A DNA stretch of 19,996 bases from the NCBI GenBank assembly GCA_001820255.1, contig MHPA01000027.1, positions 7,134-27,129 of the forward strand. Reading direction: 5' to 3'. Position numbers and translations under genes: made by a program. The notes beneath the pieces are model-generated. The model was not told the origin of the DNA, did not search any database, and worked only from the letters and a program-made list of their open reading frames with translations. The first letter of the stretch is position 1. Each line of letters opens with the position of its first letter. The stretch is from Candidatus Staskawiczbacteria bacterium RIFCSPLOWO2_01_FULL_38_12b (GTDB taxonomy: Bacteria; Patescibacteriota; Minisyncoccia; Minisyncoccales; Staskawiczbacteraceae). Shown piece by piece: positions 19,993 through 19,996 of the stretch.

Positions 19993-19996
19993 AATA

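Overview
The window looks like a chromosomal segment from a member of the Candidate Phyla Radiation (Patescibacteria). The evidence is an AT-rich sequence with short spacers, a UvrC that lacks its usual C-terminal part, a bifunctional phosphoglucose/phosphomannose isomerase, an oligopeptide-binding-protein homologue with an inserted peptidoglycan-binding domain, a SecG-type translocase gene, and several small proteins of no known family. This assignment is inference from gene content; no marker phylogeny was possible.

Layout. (1) 1-790: two small unknown genes on +, each preceded by an almost identical 42-bp leader; the first carries a TIGR02996-like YADW motif. A bidirectional terminator closes this block. 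(2) 817-2250: the classic rpsF-ssb-rpsR operon on -, with an apparently leaderless promoter. (3) 2251-4350: a degenerate CheY-like receiver gene (-) divergent from a phosphohexomutase gene (+), the latter followed by a small unknown gene. (4) 4400-7783: a Cys-rich zinc-binding unknown (+), then trpS and RNase J (-). (5) 7784-8260: a 476-bp gene-free stretch with a spacer-specific inverted repeat and a strongly structured 230-bp element that has promoter-like and terminator-like flanks, a candidate ncRNA. (6) 8260-12150: tRNA-Leu(CAG) and an operon on - running small membrane protein, secG, oligopeptide-binding protein, SIS isomerase. (7) 12157-13832: a zinc-ribbon membrane protein and short uvrC (-). 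(8) 13925-18001: a terminator-bounded island, distinctly richer in GC, with a second RNase J-like nuclease (-), back-to-back with a NYN-domain nuclease and a 511-aa unknown protein (+). (9) 18112-19992: complete ftsH (+) with an unusual Walker A sequence.

How it fits together. Housekeeping modules (translation, secretion, repair, proteolysis, RNA decay, sugar phosphates) make up most of the window. The 13.9-18.0 kb island is the best candidate for an undescribed system: two predicted RNases under facing promoters whose -35 boxes are 11 bp apart, plus an unknown protein of different base composition. Further signals worth following are the candidate ncRNA, dispersed palindromic inserts inside three protein-coding genes, and operon-head promoters whose -10 box lies only 6-7 nt from the start codon (leaderless mRNAs).
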